Assembly: GCF_009738225.1 (NCBI RefSeq)
Contig: NZ_CP018187.1
Span: forward strand, 1,870,501 to 1,934,500
Reading direction: 5' to 3'
DNA: 64,000 bases
From: Streptococcus salivarius
GTDB lineage: Bacteria > Bacillota > Bacilli > Lactobacillales > Streptococcaceae
Shown: positions 53,560-63,183 of the stretch, piece by piece
Numbering within the stretch: the stretch's first letter is position 1
How the letters are laid out: every line of letters begins with the position of its first letter
Translations under genes and position numbers: made by a program
Notes under the pieces: model-generated
What the model was told of the DNA's origin: nothing
Databases searched by the model: none
The model's input: the letters and a program-made list of their open reading frames with translations, nothing else

Positions 53560-53844
53560 ACTCAACTAATAACCTCAAACTTACACATTATTTTACTTTA
53601 AACGGAAAGCTTCTTAAAAATGGCTGTGATAAAACTATTTAAAATCTGTCATAGTTTCAGTTCTTAAGACAGCCAATTATTTTGCGAGTGTAGTGAGCAT
53701 ATACTGAGACTTGTCGCTGTGATAATGACGACTAAGACTTTGTAGTCATAAGCGTTGGGAAGTTTTGAGACCTTAGGCTCAAAAGAAAAATATATCTTCA
53801 AACTAAATAAGGTCTTTTGAGTTTCCAAAAAGTTTGATAATAAT
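53560..53844. other. Gene-free stretch with nested and interleaved palindromes
   Basis: TGGCTGT (53621-53627) pairs with ACAGCCA (53669-53675) and encloses AAACTAT/ATAGTTT. Further on GACCTTA (53769-53775), CTCAAAAG (53778-53785), TAAGGTC (53808-53814) and CTTTTGAG (53814-53821) form two interleaved pairs. No frame with a start signal is seen. It separates the helicase terminator from bacteriocin promoter C. Confidence 0.45.
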
Positions 53845-53868
53845 CAAAAAAGCCAAAACACTTTGGTT
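53845..53868 (-). terminator. RNA helicase terminator
   Basis: CCAAA-GTG-TTTTGG on the minus strand followed by CTTTTTTG, about 55 bases after the stop. Confidence 0.7.
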
Positions 53869-53920
53869 TCAACCTCTTGAATTTTTAAATTAAAATTTGC
53901 TCTCACCTAGAAGCCAATAC

Positions 53921-55264
53921 TTAAAAACTTTGCTTCTTAGCTTTACGCTCAGCACGCCCCTTAGCACGATTAGCCGCACGACGCTCACGTTTGCGTTTTT
54001 CGTCAACCTTCCACTGAATTTTCTTCTTGTAGCCAGGCTTGATTTTTTTCTTTTTCTTCTTAACCAAACCGATCATTTCCGTATCAAGTTTTTGATAGGC
54101 TTTTTCACGGTTGGCACGACGGTCACGGTCATAGGTATCTTGAAACTCGCCGTCCTTATAGACTTTAGGGTCAAAGGTAATCCCCATCTTTTCAAGCTCA
54201 CGAATATCGGAGTCGTCACTTGGTTGATAGAGGGTGATGGCTGTTCCTGACAAACCATTACGTCCGGTACGCCCTACACGGTGAACAAAGAAAGACAAAT
54301 CCTGAGGAATAGCATCGTTGATAACATGGCTAACCCCTTCAATATCAATCCCACGCGCTGCAAGGTCAGTCGCTACAATGTACTCAAAATCAAGCTTCTT
54401 GACTTGATTCATGATACGCTTTCGTTCACGTGGTGGAATACCTCCATGAATTTTGGCAACCTTAAGACCATTTGACACTAGGTAGCTGTGCAAATCGTCA
54501 GCACGTTCCTTGGTATTAACGAAAATCATTGCCAAATATGGCTGCATTCCCTTAAGCATCTCAAGAATCTGTTCATTCTTGTTGCGACCCTTAGTAGATA
54601 CCAACCAGTTATCAATGGTATCTGCAATAACTGTTGAAGTTTTGATTTGTTCCATGACGGGATTGGTCAAATATTTCTTCAAGAATGGTTGCAGTTTTTG
54701 AGGGATGGTTGCTGAGAAGACCAAAATTTGAACTTCCTTAGGCAGACTTGCCGCAATCTTGTCTACAGTATCCAAGAATCCCATGTCCATGGTCATATCA
54801 GCTTCGTCAACAACAAAGGTATGGGCCTTGTGAATAGCCAGGTCACCAGACTTAACCAGGTCATAAATACGCCCTGGTGTCCCGATAACAATATGAGGTT
54901 GTGCTACCTTTAGTTTCTCAATCTGACGTTGCTTGTCTGTACCACCCACATAGTTGACCACACGAATTTCAGTCTCAGAGTGTTTGGCAATTTGTTTTGT
55001 CGCTTGGTAAATTTGTGTCGCCAATTCACGTGATGGTGCTGTAATAACAACCTGAACATCGCCACTCTTTGGATTCAGTTTCTCAAAAATTGGCAAGAGG
55101 AAGGTATGTGTTTTCCCTGAACCCGTCTTTGATTCACCAACCAAATCACGACCTGAACGGACTACAGGAATCAATTTCTGCTGAACAGGCGTCGGCTCCT
55201 TAAACTTAATTTCATCAAGGGCCTCCTGAATAAATGTTTTAAAATTAAAATCTTTAAATGACAT
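53921..55264 (-). CDS. cshB: DEAD-box RNA helicase, CshB-like
   Basis: 447 residues. Motif Q region FKEPTPVQQ, motif I SKTGSGKTH, Ia PSRELA, Ib TPGR, II VDEAD, III SAT, V ATDLAARGID, VI HRVGRTGR. The C-terminal 80 residues are a Lys/Arg-rich tail (KKKKKKIKPGYKKK) that would bind RNA. CshB-type helicases act in cold adaptation and RNA turnover. Monocistronic between terminators. Confidence 0.9.
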   Translation of the reverse strand: MSFKDFNFKTFIQEALDEIKFKEPTPVQQKLIPVVRSGRDLVGESKTGSGKTHTFLLPIFEKLNPKSGDVQVVITAPSRELATQIYQATKQIAKHSETEIRVVNYVGGTDKQRQIEKLKVAQPHIVIGTPGRIYDLVKSGDLAIHKAHTFVVDEADMTMDMGFLDTVDKIAASLPKEVQILVFSATIPQKLQPFLKKYLTNPVMEQIKTSTVIADTIDNWLVSTKGRNKNEQILEMLKGMQPYLAMIFVNTKERADDLHSYLVSNGLKVAKIHGGIPPRERKRIMNQVKKLDFEYIVATDLAARGIDIEGVSHVINDAIPQDLSFFVHRVGRTGRNGLSGTAITLYQPSDDSDIRELEKMGITFDPKVYKDGEFQDTYDRDRRANREKAYQKLDTEMIGLVKKKKKKIKPGYKKKIQWKVDEKRKRERRAANRAKGRAERKAKKQSF

Positions 55265-55309
55265 ATTTATTTACTTCTTTTCTATCTAGTCTATCCTTAT
55301 CATTATAAC

Positions 55310-55336
55310 AAAAAAAGAGCATTTCTGCTCTTTTCA
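55310..55336 (-). terminator. mraY terminator (end of the division operon)
   Basis: AAAAGAGCA-GAAA-TGCTCTTTTTTT on the minus strand, directly after the mraY stop. Confidence 0.85.
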
Positions 55337-55337
55337 T

Positions 55338-56360
55338 TTATTTCATAACGTTTCCAAGAACCATCCAAAGGGTAATGGCACTTGCAAGTGCTCCAACTGT
55401 CCAAAGGAAAGCATCAACCTTCCACTCTGACCATTTGTCACCCTTACCTGAAAGACCACCTAATTCGAGGTGATGGTGGAATGGTGTCATACGGAAAATA
55501 CGGCGACCTTCTCCATACTTACGTTTAGTGTATTTGAAATAGCTGACCTGTAGCATGACAGAAGCTGTCTCAAAGACATAAACCACACCAATCAAGAGTA
55601 GGGTCCACTCCACACGTAGGGCAATAGAGATAACCGCAAGCATAGCCCCAAGTGACAAGGAACCAACATCTCCCATAAAGACCTTGGCTGGCTTGTGGTT
55701 AAAGACGAAGAAGCCAAGAAGAGCACCAATCATGGTAACGATGATGGTCAAAATAGCAAACTCACCCTTGACAAAAGCGATAATCCCATAGGCAATCAAG
55801 CTGATAACTACAGAGATAGAAGCCAAACCATCGATACCATCTGTCAAGTTCACAGCATTTGAGAAACCAACGATCCAGAAAAGGACAAAGAGAACATAAA
55901 AGACACCGAGGCGAATGGTCAAGCCTCCAATAGCTAGGCTATCTGTCCCACTAGGGAGTACGTGGATAAAGTAGAAAAGTAAACCTGCAATAATCTGCAA
56001 GGCCATCTTTTGCCAAGGTTTAAGTCCCTCATTGATTTGACGGAAAATCTTAAGGAAATCATCAAGGAAGCCGATGATTCCATATATCAAAATCACAAAG
56101 AGAATCCCTACTGTGGCACCATAAGCCTGGTGTCCTTCGCTAAAGACGTGTAAGTTGAAAATCAAGCTAACCAAGATGGCAACCACTAGGAAGACTGTCC
56201 CTCCCATAGTTGGCGTCCCAGCCTTAGCCAGATGCTGCTTCACATCTTCATGCATTTGTTGGCCACCGATTTTCTTGATTTTGTAGTAAGTAATAAAGTG
56301 AGGCATAGCGAGCACCGTCAACACAAAGGCGGCCACGCCTGCTATCAGACTCATAGTCAT
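55338..56360 (-). CDS. mraY: Phospho-N-acetylmuramoyl-pentapeptide transferase
   Basis: 340-residue integral membrane enzyme, ten helices, making lipid I from UDP-MurNAc-pentapeptide and undecaprenyl phosphate. Catalytic aspartates in FLDDFLK and [21 protein letters not shown] and the HHHLE loop in [11 protein letters not shown] are diagnostic. It starts one base after the pbpX stop and is last in rsmH-ftsL-pbpX-mraY. Confidence 0.97.
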   Translation of the reverse strand: MTMSLIAGVAAFVLTVLAMPHFITYYKIKKIGGQQMHEDVKQHLAKAGTPTMGGTVFLVVAILVSLIFNLHVFSEGHQAYGATVGILFVILIYGIIGFLDDFLKIFRQINEGLKPWQKMALQIIAGLLFYFIHVLPSGTDSLAIGGLTIRLGVFYVLFVLFWIVGFSNAVNLTDGIDGLASISVVISLIAYGIIAFVKGEFAILTIIVTMIGALLGFFVFNHKPAKVFMGDVGSLSLGAMLAVISIALRVEWTLLLIGVVYVFETASVMLQVSYFKYTKRKYGEGRRIFRMTPFHHHLELGGLSGKGDKWSEWKVDAFLWTVGALASAITLWMVLGNVMK

Positions 56361-56361
56361 C

Positions 56362-58629
56362 TTAGTCTCCTAAAGTAATGGTAATCTTCTTGGTTTTAGA
56401 CAGGGCTTTTCCTGCCGCAACACTTTGTTTGGTAACAGTCCCTGACTTGCCACCCTTGTAAGTAATTTTAATACCTTTCCATTTGGCAAAGGTTTCAACG
56501 TTCTTCTTGGTCCAACCATACATGTCTGGAAGTTCTGTGAAGTCATTGGTCATGATAAGAATCTGTTCATTAGCCTTGATATTAGCTTTGGCATCTACAG
56601 AAACCTTCTCAATCTTATCACCAACCCCCAGAACAATCGGATGAATCAAGTTTTGACGAAGGGTGTTAGCTGTCTCACCTGGACTCTTACCGATAATATC
56701 GCCGGTTTGATAACTCGTTTCCTCGGTCTTTTCACTACCTTCAGACATAGAAGTATCTAGGGTGTCTCCCATAGACATGGCTTCTTCCAAAACCGGGTTA
56801 ACCACAGTCGCATAAAAATTATTATCCCAAGTCTTAGGCTCCAGAACAGTCACATACATGATGTATTCTGGATTATCTTTAGGTACCATAGCTACAACTG
56901 AATTGAGGGTTTCATTGGAACCAACTTTGTAAGTCCCAGTCTTTTCATCGGCAACTTGGGCCGTACCAGACTTAACGGCTACATCATAGTTACCAACCTT
57001 GATAATAGGTGCCCCTTCAGATTTATTGTAAAGGGTACCGAACTCTGGATCCGTACCAACGGAAATCATATAGTTACGCGTTTCAGAGGCAGCCTGCTTA
57101 GAAACTGGCTTACCGATAACTTCCTTCTTAGCTGTACGAGCTGTGCCCTGGTTAACATCGGCAACTTGTTTGATAAATTGAGGTTCCAACATGATACCGT
57201 TGTTTGAAATGGCGGTAAAGGCTCGAAGCATTTGGACCTGAGTCACTGAAATCCCTTGTCCGAAGGATGATTGAGCTATATTAACAGAGTTTCGAGAGAC
57301 AACCCCTGAAGACTCACCAACCATCCCAAAACGGGTTGGAAGACCAAATTTGAAAAGAGATAAGTAGTTAGACCAAACTTTGTCTCCCATCTCTTGTTCC
57401 AACATGGTCATAGCAACGTTACTTGAATAAGAGAACCCTTGGGCAAATGACATGGTACGACCTGTTGAGATACCTTCATTGATTGACCAGTCATTAATTT
57501 CAACGTCGTCAACCTTAATACCATTAGCATTACTGAAGGTCGCATTCGGATTGAAGCTTCCATTGTTAATAGCAGCTGACAAGAGCATAACCTTCATGGT
57601 TGAACCAGGCTCATACTGGGCTTCGTAAAGACGGTTAACCCAGTCATAATTCTTCTTAGCCTGTCCCTCAAGGGTATCAGAATTATAGGTTGGACGTTGT
57701 GTCGTCGCAAGAATCTCACCTGTCTTAGCATTAACAACTGTCGCTGAAGCATTTACCCCTTGCGTCTGCTCCATAAAGGTATCCATCTGCGTTTCTAGGA
57801 AGGTTTGAAGAGGCGCTGACAAGGTTGTATAGATGTTCTTACCATCGATAGCTTCCTTGGTAATGGTTTCCGTACCTAGAAGCGTATTACCGTTTTTATC
57901 CTTCTCATAAATGGCCTCTCCATCTGTTCCAGTCAAGAGGCTATTGAGCGAGCGCTCCAAACCAGTTTGACCAATCAAAGAATATGAGCCGTCTTTTTTA
58001 TTTTCAACAGCTTCGGCACGACCAAGAAACTCTGACGCGAAGGTTCCATTAGGATACATTCGTGACGTTGTTGCTTCAAAGGCCATCCCCTTAATTCCCG
58101 CATCTTTAAAGGCTTTTTCTAGTTCTTCTTTAACAGAGTAGGTAATTCCCTTCCCCTTTAGTCCAAAGGAAACCTGGTAGGCACCCTTAGTACGCAATTG
58201 GGCCAAGGAATCACTCTTTTCAATTCCTAGCTTATCCTTTAAAATATCAGCAACTTTGTCAAACTGACTATCTTGGACATAGAGTTTTTCTTGAGTCGCT
58301 GACACATAGCTGGTCGACACGATAGCGTAAATGGCATAACTGGTTGAATCCTCAGCCAAAACATTTCCATTTCGGTCGTAAATCGTCCCACGCTTGGCAG
58401 CCACTGTGGTCTTAGTGTTATAAGATTTAGCAGCCTGGGTCGACAAATCGACACCAAACTTACTGTCTGCCCCGATAATCACCACAAAGTTGATAATAAA
58501 GACGAAAAAGATAAAGATGCTGAGAACCATAAGGTTCTGACCAACGTGCTGTCGATTCTGGGCTGGCTTTCGCCTATCCCTAACGACATAGTTTAGAAAT
58601 AAATGTTTAAGTTTTCTTAATCTGTTCAT
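56362..58629 (-). CDS. pbpX: Penicillin-binding protein 2x, septal transpeptidase
   Basis: 755 residues: short cytoplasmic part, one membrane helix (about 32-54), pedestal domain, transpeptidase domain and two C-terminal PASTA domains (about 640-755). Active-site motifs are STMK in EPGSTMKVM (about residue 340), SSN in FSYSSNVAM and KSGT in VAVKSGTAQ. It crosslinks septal peptidoglycan with FtsW. The motifs have the wild-type residues, so no obvious beta-lactam-resistance remodelling in the core motifs. Confidence 0.96.
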   Translation of the reverse strand: MNRLRKLKHLFLNYVVRDRRKPAQNRQHVGQNLMVLSIFIFFVFIINFVVIIGADSKFGVDLSTQAAKSYNTKTTVAAKRGTIYDRNGNVLAEDSTSYAIYAIVSTSYVSATQEKLYVQDSQFDKVADILKDKLGIEKSDSLAQLRTKGAYQVSFGLKGKGITYSVKEELEKAFKDAGIKGMAFEATTSRMYPNGTFASEFLGRAEAVENKKDGSYSLIGQTGLERSLNSLLTGTDGEAIYEKDKNGNTLLGTETITKEAIDGKNIYTTLSAPLQTFLETQMDTFMEQTQGVNASATVVNAKTGEILATTQRPTYNSDTLEGQAKKNYDWVNRLYEAQYEPGSTMKVMLLSAAINNGSFNPNATFSNANGIKVDDVEINDWSINEGISTGRTMSFAQGFSYSSNVAMTMLEQEMGDKVWSNYLSLFKFGLPTRFGMVGESSGVVSRNSVNIAQSSFGQGISVTQVQMLRAFTAISNNGIMLEPQFIKQVADVNQGTARTAKKEVIGKPVSKQAASETRNYMISVGTDPEFGTLYNKSEGAPIIKVGNYDVAVKSGTAQVADEKTGTYKVGSNETLNSVVAMVPKDNPEYIMYVTVLEPKTWDNNFYATVVNPVLEEAMSMGDTLDTSMSEGSEKTEETSYQTGDIIGKSPGETANTLRQNLIHPIVLGVGDKIEKVSVDAKANIKANEQILIMTNDFTELPDMYGWTKKNVETFAKWKGIKITYKGGKSGTVTKQSVAAGKALSKTKKITITLGD

Positions 58630-58632
58630 TGG

Positions 58633-58953
58633 TTACCTCACACTCTTAATACTATCGTTATTAATAGACAGGCCTGCCTTATTAGCAATCTCTTTAATAC
58701 GGTCAGAGTTAGTCAACTCATTAACCGCCTGCTTAGCATTGTTAAGCTCTGTTTTTTCATCACTAATCTTGCTATTAAGGTCTGTGATTTGTTGCTTGAT
58801 AGCCTGATTACGCCCTTGTAAAAATACAACTGCGATACTCATCACAATAGCTGTCAAAACAATTGCCGAATAGAAAGCCTTTTCCATACGCGTCATAAAA
58901 CGAATATGGTTTCTAATGGCTCTATTGACAATCTGATGTTCCTTATTTTCCAT
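58633..58953 (-). CDS. ftsL: Cell division protein FtsL
   Basis: 106 residues, bitopic: charged cytoplasmic start, one membrane helix (about 24-46: AFYSAIVLTAIVMSIAVVF), then an extracellular coiled coil (QAIKQQITDLNSKISDEKTE). It bridges divisome proteins DivIB/DivIC and PBP2x. Identified mainly by position between rsmH and pbpX and by topology. Confidence 0.9.
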   Translation of the reverse strand: MENKEHQIVNRAIRNHIRFMTRMEKAFYSAIVLTAIVMSIAVVFLQGRNQAIKQQITDLNSKISDEKTELNNAKQAVNELTNSDRIKEIANKAGLSINNDSIKSVR

Positions 58954-58955
58954 AA

Positions 58956-59906
58956 TTATTTCCTGATTTTTTTAGCCACACGCAATTTAGCAGAATGCGA
59001 GCGGTTATTAGCTTCTAATTCTTCCTGACTAGGTAGGATTGGCTTGCGATTAACTAAGGCTACCTTAGGTTGGAGGTCTTCAGGAATAAAGGGCAGACCT
59101 TTAGGCACGTCTACCGTACTAGCTTCCTTGAAAAGCTGTTTAGTCAGTCGATCCTCCAAAGAGTGGAAGGTAATGACCGAAATACGACCATCCACAGCAA
59201 GTAAATCCAAGGCCTCTTGAATAGACTCATCCGCAGCACCAAGCTCATCGTTCACTTCGATACGAATAGCTTGGAAAATTTGCTTGGCTGGATGGCCCTT
59301 CTTCTTCAATTCCTTAGCAGGCTTAGCTAATTTAATGATTTCCGCCAGTTCCGTCGTGGTCTCAATTGGTTTAACCTGACGGGCCTGTTCAATCTTACGT
59401 GCAATTTGTTTAGAGAACTTGTCCTCACCATACTTGAAGAAAATGCGCACCAAATCGTTGTAAGGATAGGTATTGACCACATCATAAGCGGTCAGACTCG
59501 CCTCCTCATTCATACGCATATCTAGCTTGGCATCCTGTTTATAGGAGAAACCACGCTCACGCTCATCCAACTGTGGGCTAGAGACACCCAAGTCATAGAG
59601 AATGCCATCAATTTCAGACACCCCCATGGCTTCAAGGTTGGACTTGAGATTACGGAAATTATCCTTAATGAAGGTCACCATGCCCTTATCAATATAGTCC
59701 TTGAGACGCACTTGAGCATTATCAATAGCCTTTTGGTCTTGATCAAAGCAATACAAATGTCCCTTTTCAGACAATTGTGACAAAAGATAAGATGAATGTC
59801 CTGCGCCACCCAAAGTCGCATCTACATAGATGCCATCGGGCTTGATATCAAGCATATCAACAGTTTCGTGCAAAAGAACGGTTACATGGTGAAATTCATT
59901 AGTCAT
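58956..59906 (-). CDS. rsmH: 16S rRNA (cytosine1402-N4)-methyltransferase RsmH
   Basis: 316 residues from the ATG at 59904-59906 ([19 protein letters not shown]), the conserved start; a 37-codon-longer frame contains the promoter and is wrong. SAM site [59 protein letters not shown]. First gene of the division operon. Its start has no Shine-Dalgarno sequence and the -10 lies seven bases upstream. Confidence 0.95.
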   Translation of the reverse strand: MTNEFHHVTVLLHETVDMLDIKPDGIYVDATLGGAGHSSYLLSQLSEKGHLYCFDQDQKAIDNAQVRLKDYIDKGMVTFIKDNFRNLKSNLEAMGVSEIDGILYDLGVSSPQLDERERGFSYKQDAKLDMRMNEEASLTAYDVVNTYPYNDLVRIFFKYGEDKFSKQIARKIEQARQVKPIETTTELAEIIKLAKPAKELKKKGHPAKQIFQAIRIEVNDELGAADESIQEALDLLAVDGRISVITFHSLEDRLTKQLFKEASTVDVPKGLPFIPEDLQPKVALVNRKPILPSQEELEANNRSHSAKLRVAKKIRK

Positions 59907-59913
59907 GACTTTT

Positions 59914-59943
59914 ATTATAGCACAAGAATAGAGAAATTGTCTC
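59914..59943 (-). promoter_or_regulatory. rsmH-operon promoter, seven bases from the ATG
   Basis: Minus strand GAGACA (59938-59943), 18-base spacer, TGCTATAAT extended -10 (TATAAT 59914-59919), then AAAAGTC and ATG. The operon mRNA should begin at or next to the start codon. Confidence 0.65.
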
Positions 59944-59966
59944 GTTCCGTAAGTTGTTAGGATATC

Positions 59967-59993
59967 AAAAAAGCCAGACCCTAGGCCTGACTT
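59967..59993 (-). terminator. Terminator of the serine-rich lipoprotein gene
   Basis: AGTCAGGCC-TAG-GGTCTGGCT (with G-T pairs) followed by six T on the minus strand. Confidence 0.75.
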
Positions 59994-60020
59994 TATGATT
60001 GATATATTGGTTCTCAAAAA

Positions 60021-61073
60021 TTAATCCACTCTGTAAAAATAACTTTCCTCTGAAGGCACCCCATTCGTCGCTAAGATTCGGTCTTTACTGTTATCTCCCG
60101 CATCACTTGCATCGCTAACTCCTTTAGGACAAAGCTGAATTGGAGTATTACCTACTGGACTAGAATCAACATAAGTTAAAGTATATATCCCAGACACATG
60201 CTGATTGGGTGAGACTTTGTCGATAGGGTAAGTATAGCCCCAGAAATCCAACTGTCCGTCCGAAGTAATGGTGATGGTCTTTCCATTTGAAGACTTCCAT
60301 GTCCCTACAGCCGATTTGTAGTTACCATTCTTCAGTTCATCAGCCTTAAGTGAGGTTGAGCTTGTTTTACCTTCCGACGATGTTTTAGAACTACTATTAC
60401 TTGAAGCACTGTCCAAGTCCTTCCAATCCCAACTAGAAAGATCTGCTTTTTCAGCACCTGAATCGCTGTCGTCTTTGACAAGAGACTGGCCGTCATTATT
60501 AAAGTGGTAACCTGAACCACCACCTGCTGTGGCACCAGCACTACCATAGTAGCTAAAGGTCTTATCCATAAGGTAAGCCAATGTCATACGCTCACCCAAC
60601 ATGCCCAGTTGTGGCCCCTCTGTCAGACGAACAACCTGACCACTATCCTTAGATATAGTGTAAATATCCGTAATCACATGTTCTTTAAAGAGTTTACCTG
60701 GCTTAAAAGCAAGAATCAACTCATCAACACCATTACCATCCAAATCATGGTAAGTATAGACCGTTGAGGCAGGACTTGTTTGAGAATTAGCATAGGTCAC
60801 AATGAGAGAATTAAGTGATGCATCCGTTTGGTTGTTGGCCACAGCCGTTTGGTACTTACTAATGATGCTATCATAGGCAGAGGTATCTACCTTTTTCTCT
60901 TGACTAGAGCTTGAACTTGTACTTATGCTAGAGCTTTCACTACTACTTGATTGTGACTGCTCTACTGATGAAGATGAAGTCATCGAAGTCAACCCATTTT
61001 GCTGGTTTGAACAAGCTGCTAATAGGACTAAACTAGATAATCCTGTTACTAATGCTAAAACTTTATTTTTCAT
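60021..61073 (-). CDS. Serine-rich lipoprotein with C-terminal DUF6287-like domain
   Basis: 350 residues. Lipoprotein signal with lipobox LAAC (Cys about 21), a Ser-rich spacer of about 40 residues, a first domain (about 65-205) containing YTYHDLDGNGVDELILAF, a calcium-loop-like DxDGNGxDE segment, a second Ser/Lys linker and a C-terminal domain NGNYKSAVGTWKSSNGKTIT typical of DUF6287. Surface-exposed; function unknown. It follows a similar Ser-rich membrane protein gene on the same strand. Confidence 0.78.
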   Translation of the reverse strand: MKNKVLALVTGLSSLVLLAACSNQQNGLTSMTSSSSVEQSQSSSSESSSISTSSSSSQEKKVDTSAYDSIISKYQTAVANNQTDASLNSLIVTYANSQTSPASTVYTYHDLDGNGVDELILAFKPGKLFKEHVITDIYTISKDSGQVVRLTEGPQLGMLGERMTLAYLMDKTFSYYGSAGATAGGGSGYHFNNDGQSLVKDDSDSGAEKADLSSWDWKDLDSASSNSSSKTSSEGKTSSTSLKADELKNGNYKSAVGTWKSSNGKTITITSDGQLDFWGYTYPIDKVSPNQHVSGIYTLTYVDSSPVGNTPIQLCPKGVSDASDAGDNSKDRILATNGVPSEESYFYRVD

Positions 61074-61103
61074 CTCTAAACCTAAATTCCTTTTCTTTAA
61101 TCC

Positions 61104-61559
61104 TTATTCTGCTGTCCCAGAGCTAACATCTGCGCTGTAGGCAGGGGCTGTATAGCTTGAAGACTCACTATGTGACTCTGTATAAGTTGTTGGTGGCACA
61201 TAGTTATACTGGGGCGCTTGATAAGCCTCTTGTGCTGAAGAAGGCGTTGGCGCCGATGCTACCGCAGGGCTAGAGCTCGCCTCTGTCTGACTAGCCACTA
61301 CTACCGTTGAACTTGCTGACGAAGATTCACTTGATGACTCACTTGAGCTTGTTGAAGATGACGATGAACTAGAGCTAGATGACTTGGACGAAGACTTGGG
61401 TTTGCTTGATGATGACTGTTTAGTGGCTACCTTGACTTGGACCTTAGCATGATTGTGAGCAGGTTGCAAAAAGACGATTGCCAAAGCCAAAAGGATAGCT
61501 GGTAGGGTAAATGCCAAAATAAGGTAACGTTTTTCTTTTAAATGACGAAGTAGTTTCAT
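61104..61559 (-). CDS. Serine-rich membrane-anchored protein, function unknown
   Basis: 151 residues: short basic start, one membrane helix (about 12-32), then an extracellular tail of nearly pure Ser/Lys, Ser/Thr/Glu and Ala/Pro/Tyr segments (APQYNYVPPTTYTESH). No folded domain is evident. It lies 30 bases upstream of the Ser-rich lipoprotein gene, so the two are probably one operon of envelope proteins. Confidence 0.72.
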   Translation of the reverse strand: MKLLRHLKEKRYLILAFTLPAILLALAIVFLQPAHNHAKVQVKVATKQSSSSKPKSSSKSSSSSSSSSSTSSSESSSESSSASSTVVVASQTEASSSPAVASAPTPSSAQEAYQAPQYNYVPPTTYTESHSESSSYTAPAYSADVSSGTAE

Positions 61560-61667
61560 AGAATATTCACATTTCTTAAATATATTTTTAGTATCGATTA
61601 GTCTCAGATAAGATTATATCAGAAATATTAAAATGTGCAACATTGACATAAAAGTTTTTTGACATCA

Positions 61668-61699
61668 GAAAAACCAACTCAAAGAGTTGGTTGGTTGTC
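61668..61699 (-). terminator. Terminator after DUF805 copy 1
   Basis: AACCAACTC-AAA-GAGTTGGTT stem followed by TTTTCTG on the minus strand. Confidence 0.75.
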
Positions 61700-61700
61700 A

Positions 61701-62099
61701 TTATTGCCGTGGGTTATCGACGTTTTTAACTGGCACTTCTACTTTTGTTGGTTGGCATAGTAGAAAAACAAGGATAAAAATACCGACAAATGGGATTAAA
61801 GGAATAAAAATATACAGCCAATTGTAGCCAGCATCACGCAAACGACGAACAGTTATAGCAATACCAGGTAAAACCATAGCAACACCATAGGCAAAAAAGA
61901 TAAGTAGTAAAATAAGTCCAATAGTAAATAAATCGCTTGACCCTGTTTCAGCTGTCATTCTTTCAACCACTGCTTCGAGCAAATAACAAGAAAAGAGAAT
62001 CAATACATGTGCCGAATATGCAAACCAGTAATCTGAGGGTGTTGAACGTCCCTTAAAATCAACATAGCCCTTCCAAAATTTTTTGTAGGCTTCAATCAT
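61701..62099 (-). CDS. DUF805 family membrane protein, copy 1
   Basis: 132 residues with four hydrophobic helices. Starts MIEAYKKFWKGYVDFKGRST; the conserved VRRLRDAGYNWLYIF motif and the end CQPTKVEVPVKN define DUF805 (YhaH-like), function unknown. AGGGAG lies upstream. One of three tandem paralogs, each with its own terminator. Confidence 0.85.
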   Translation of the reverse strand: MIEAYKKFWKGYVDFKGRSTPSDYWFAYSAHVLILFSCYLLEAVVERMTAETGSSDLFTIGLILLLIFFAYGVAMVLPGIAITVRRLRDAGYNWLYIFIPLIPFVGIFILVFLLCQPTKVEVPVKNVDNPRQ

Positions 62100-62161
62100 A
62101 ATAAAATCTCCCTTTTTATGTTACTACCAGTCTAACAAGACAAGAGGAGTTTAACAAATCA

Positions 62162-62190
62162 ACTAAAAAACAGCCTAGCGAGGCTGTTAA
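62162..62190 (-). terminator. Terminator after DUF805 copy 2
   Basis: AACAGCCTCGCTAGGCTGTT followed by TTTTAG on the minus strand. A closely similar hairpin follows copy 3, evidence that the unit was duplicated with its terminator. Confidence 0.78.
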
Positions 62191-62197
62191 GTCATTA

Positions 62198-62596
62198 TTA
62201 TTGCTGTGGATTATTGAAGTTGTTGAATGGGTATTCCACTTTACTTGGTTTACATAGCAAAACAATTAGGATAATCCAACCTACAAGTGGGATAAATGCA
62301 ACAAAAATATACGGCCAATTGTAGCCAGCATCACGCAAACGACGAACTGTTACAGCAAGACCAGGTAAGAAGGCAGCGACAGCATAAATAAACATGATTA
62401 ATCCGAGGATAAGCGAAAAAATAGCTAAGACAGTTGAGTCTGTTGCACTTGCGATTCCTCCAAATACTGCTACCACAATATATAGTCCCCAGGTAATTAA
62501 AGCATTAACAAGGTATGCAAACCAATAATCTGAACGTGTTGAACGGCCCTCAAAATCTACATAGCCCTCCCAAAACTTCTTATAAGCTTCGATCAT
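62198..62596 (-). CDS. DUF805 family membrane protein, copy 2
   Basis: 132 residues, four helices, about 60-65 % identical to copy 1 by eye (MIEAYKKFWEGYVDFEGRST; VTVRRLRDAGYNWPYIFVAF; CKPSKVEYPFNNFNNPQQ). GAGGAG stands before the ATG. The tail NNFNNPQQ is shared with copy 3 (NNFNNLQQ), so copies 2 and 3 share the end while 1 and 2 share the start. Confidence 0.85.
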   Translation of the reverse strand: MIEAYKKFWEGYVDFEGRSTRSDYWFAYLVNALITWGLYIVVAVFGGIASATDSTVLAIFSLILGLIMFIYAVAAFLPGLAVTVRRLRDAGYNWPYIFVAFIPLVGWIILIVLLCKPSKVEYPFNNFNNPQQ

Positions 62597-62661
62597 AATA
62601 AAATCTCCTCATTTTTTGATACTTATAGTATAGCAATAAAAAAAGAATTTGACAAATCAAC

Positions 62662-62691
62662 TAAAAAACAACCTAAGGAGGCTGTTAAGTA
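62662..62691 (-). terminator. Terminator after DUF805 copy 3
   Basis: AACAGCCTCCTTAGGTTGTT with one G-T pair, followed by TTTTAG on the minus strand. Confidence 0.7.
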
Positions 62692-62695
62692 ACTA

Positions 62696-63088
62696 TCATT
62701 GCTGAAGATTATTAAAATTGTTGAAAGGAAATTCTACTTTTGTGGGTTGACAACACAAAACCAACAGTACGATATCACCTATAACAGGCGCATAGCGTAA
62801 GAAAATCAATGCCCAGTGAAAACCGGCATCACGTAAGCGACGCACCTGAAGGGCAATAGATGGAATATAGTTAGCAAAACAATATAGCATTGCAAACCCA
62901 TACAGTAAGCTGAGAATAACATGATAATGACTATTCGGACTATCAAAAACACTTACAACTATAACTATGCTAAATAAAATGATACCTACAATAGTATTCG
63001 CTAAAACTGCCAACCAATAGTCTGAGCGAGTTGAACGTCCTGTAAAATCGACATAGCCCATCCAATACTTCTTATAAGCTTTAAACAT
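62696..63088 (-). CDS. DUF805 family membrane protein, copy 3
   Basis: 130 residues, four helices, the most divergent copy (MFKAYKKYWMGYVDFTGRST; LQVRRLRDAGFHWALIFL). GAGGAG before the ATG. First of the tandem set in transcription order. Together the three may be redundant or form a hetero-oligomer; nothing in the sequence decides. Confidence 0.84.
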   Translation of the reverse strand: MFKAYKKYWMGYVDFTGRSTRSDYWLAVLANTIVGIILFSIVIVVSVFDSPNSHYHVILSLLYGFAMLYCFANYIPSIALQVRRLRDAGFHWALIFLRYAPVIGDIVLLVLCCQPTKVEFPFNNFNNLQQ

Positions 63089-63154
63089 GGCAAAATCTCC
63101 TCATTCTTGATACCACCAGTATATCAGAAGGCCTGTCGTCTAGCAAACCAACTT

Positions 63155-63181
63155 AAAAAAGCTCCTTCATGGAGCTTGATG
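63155..63181 (-). terminator. proA terminator
   Basis: AAGCTCCATGAAGGAGCTT on the minus strand followed by TTTTAAG, immediately after the proA stop. Confidence 0.82.
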
Positions 63182-63183
63182 GT

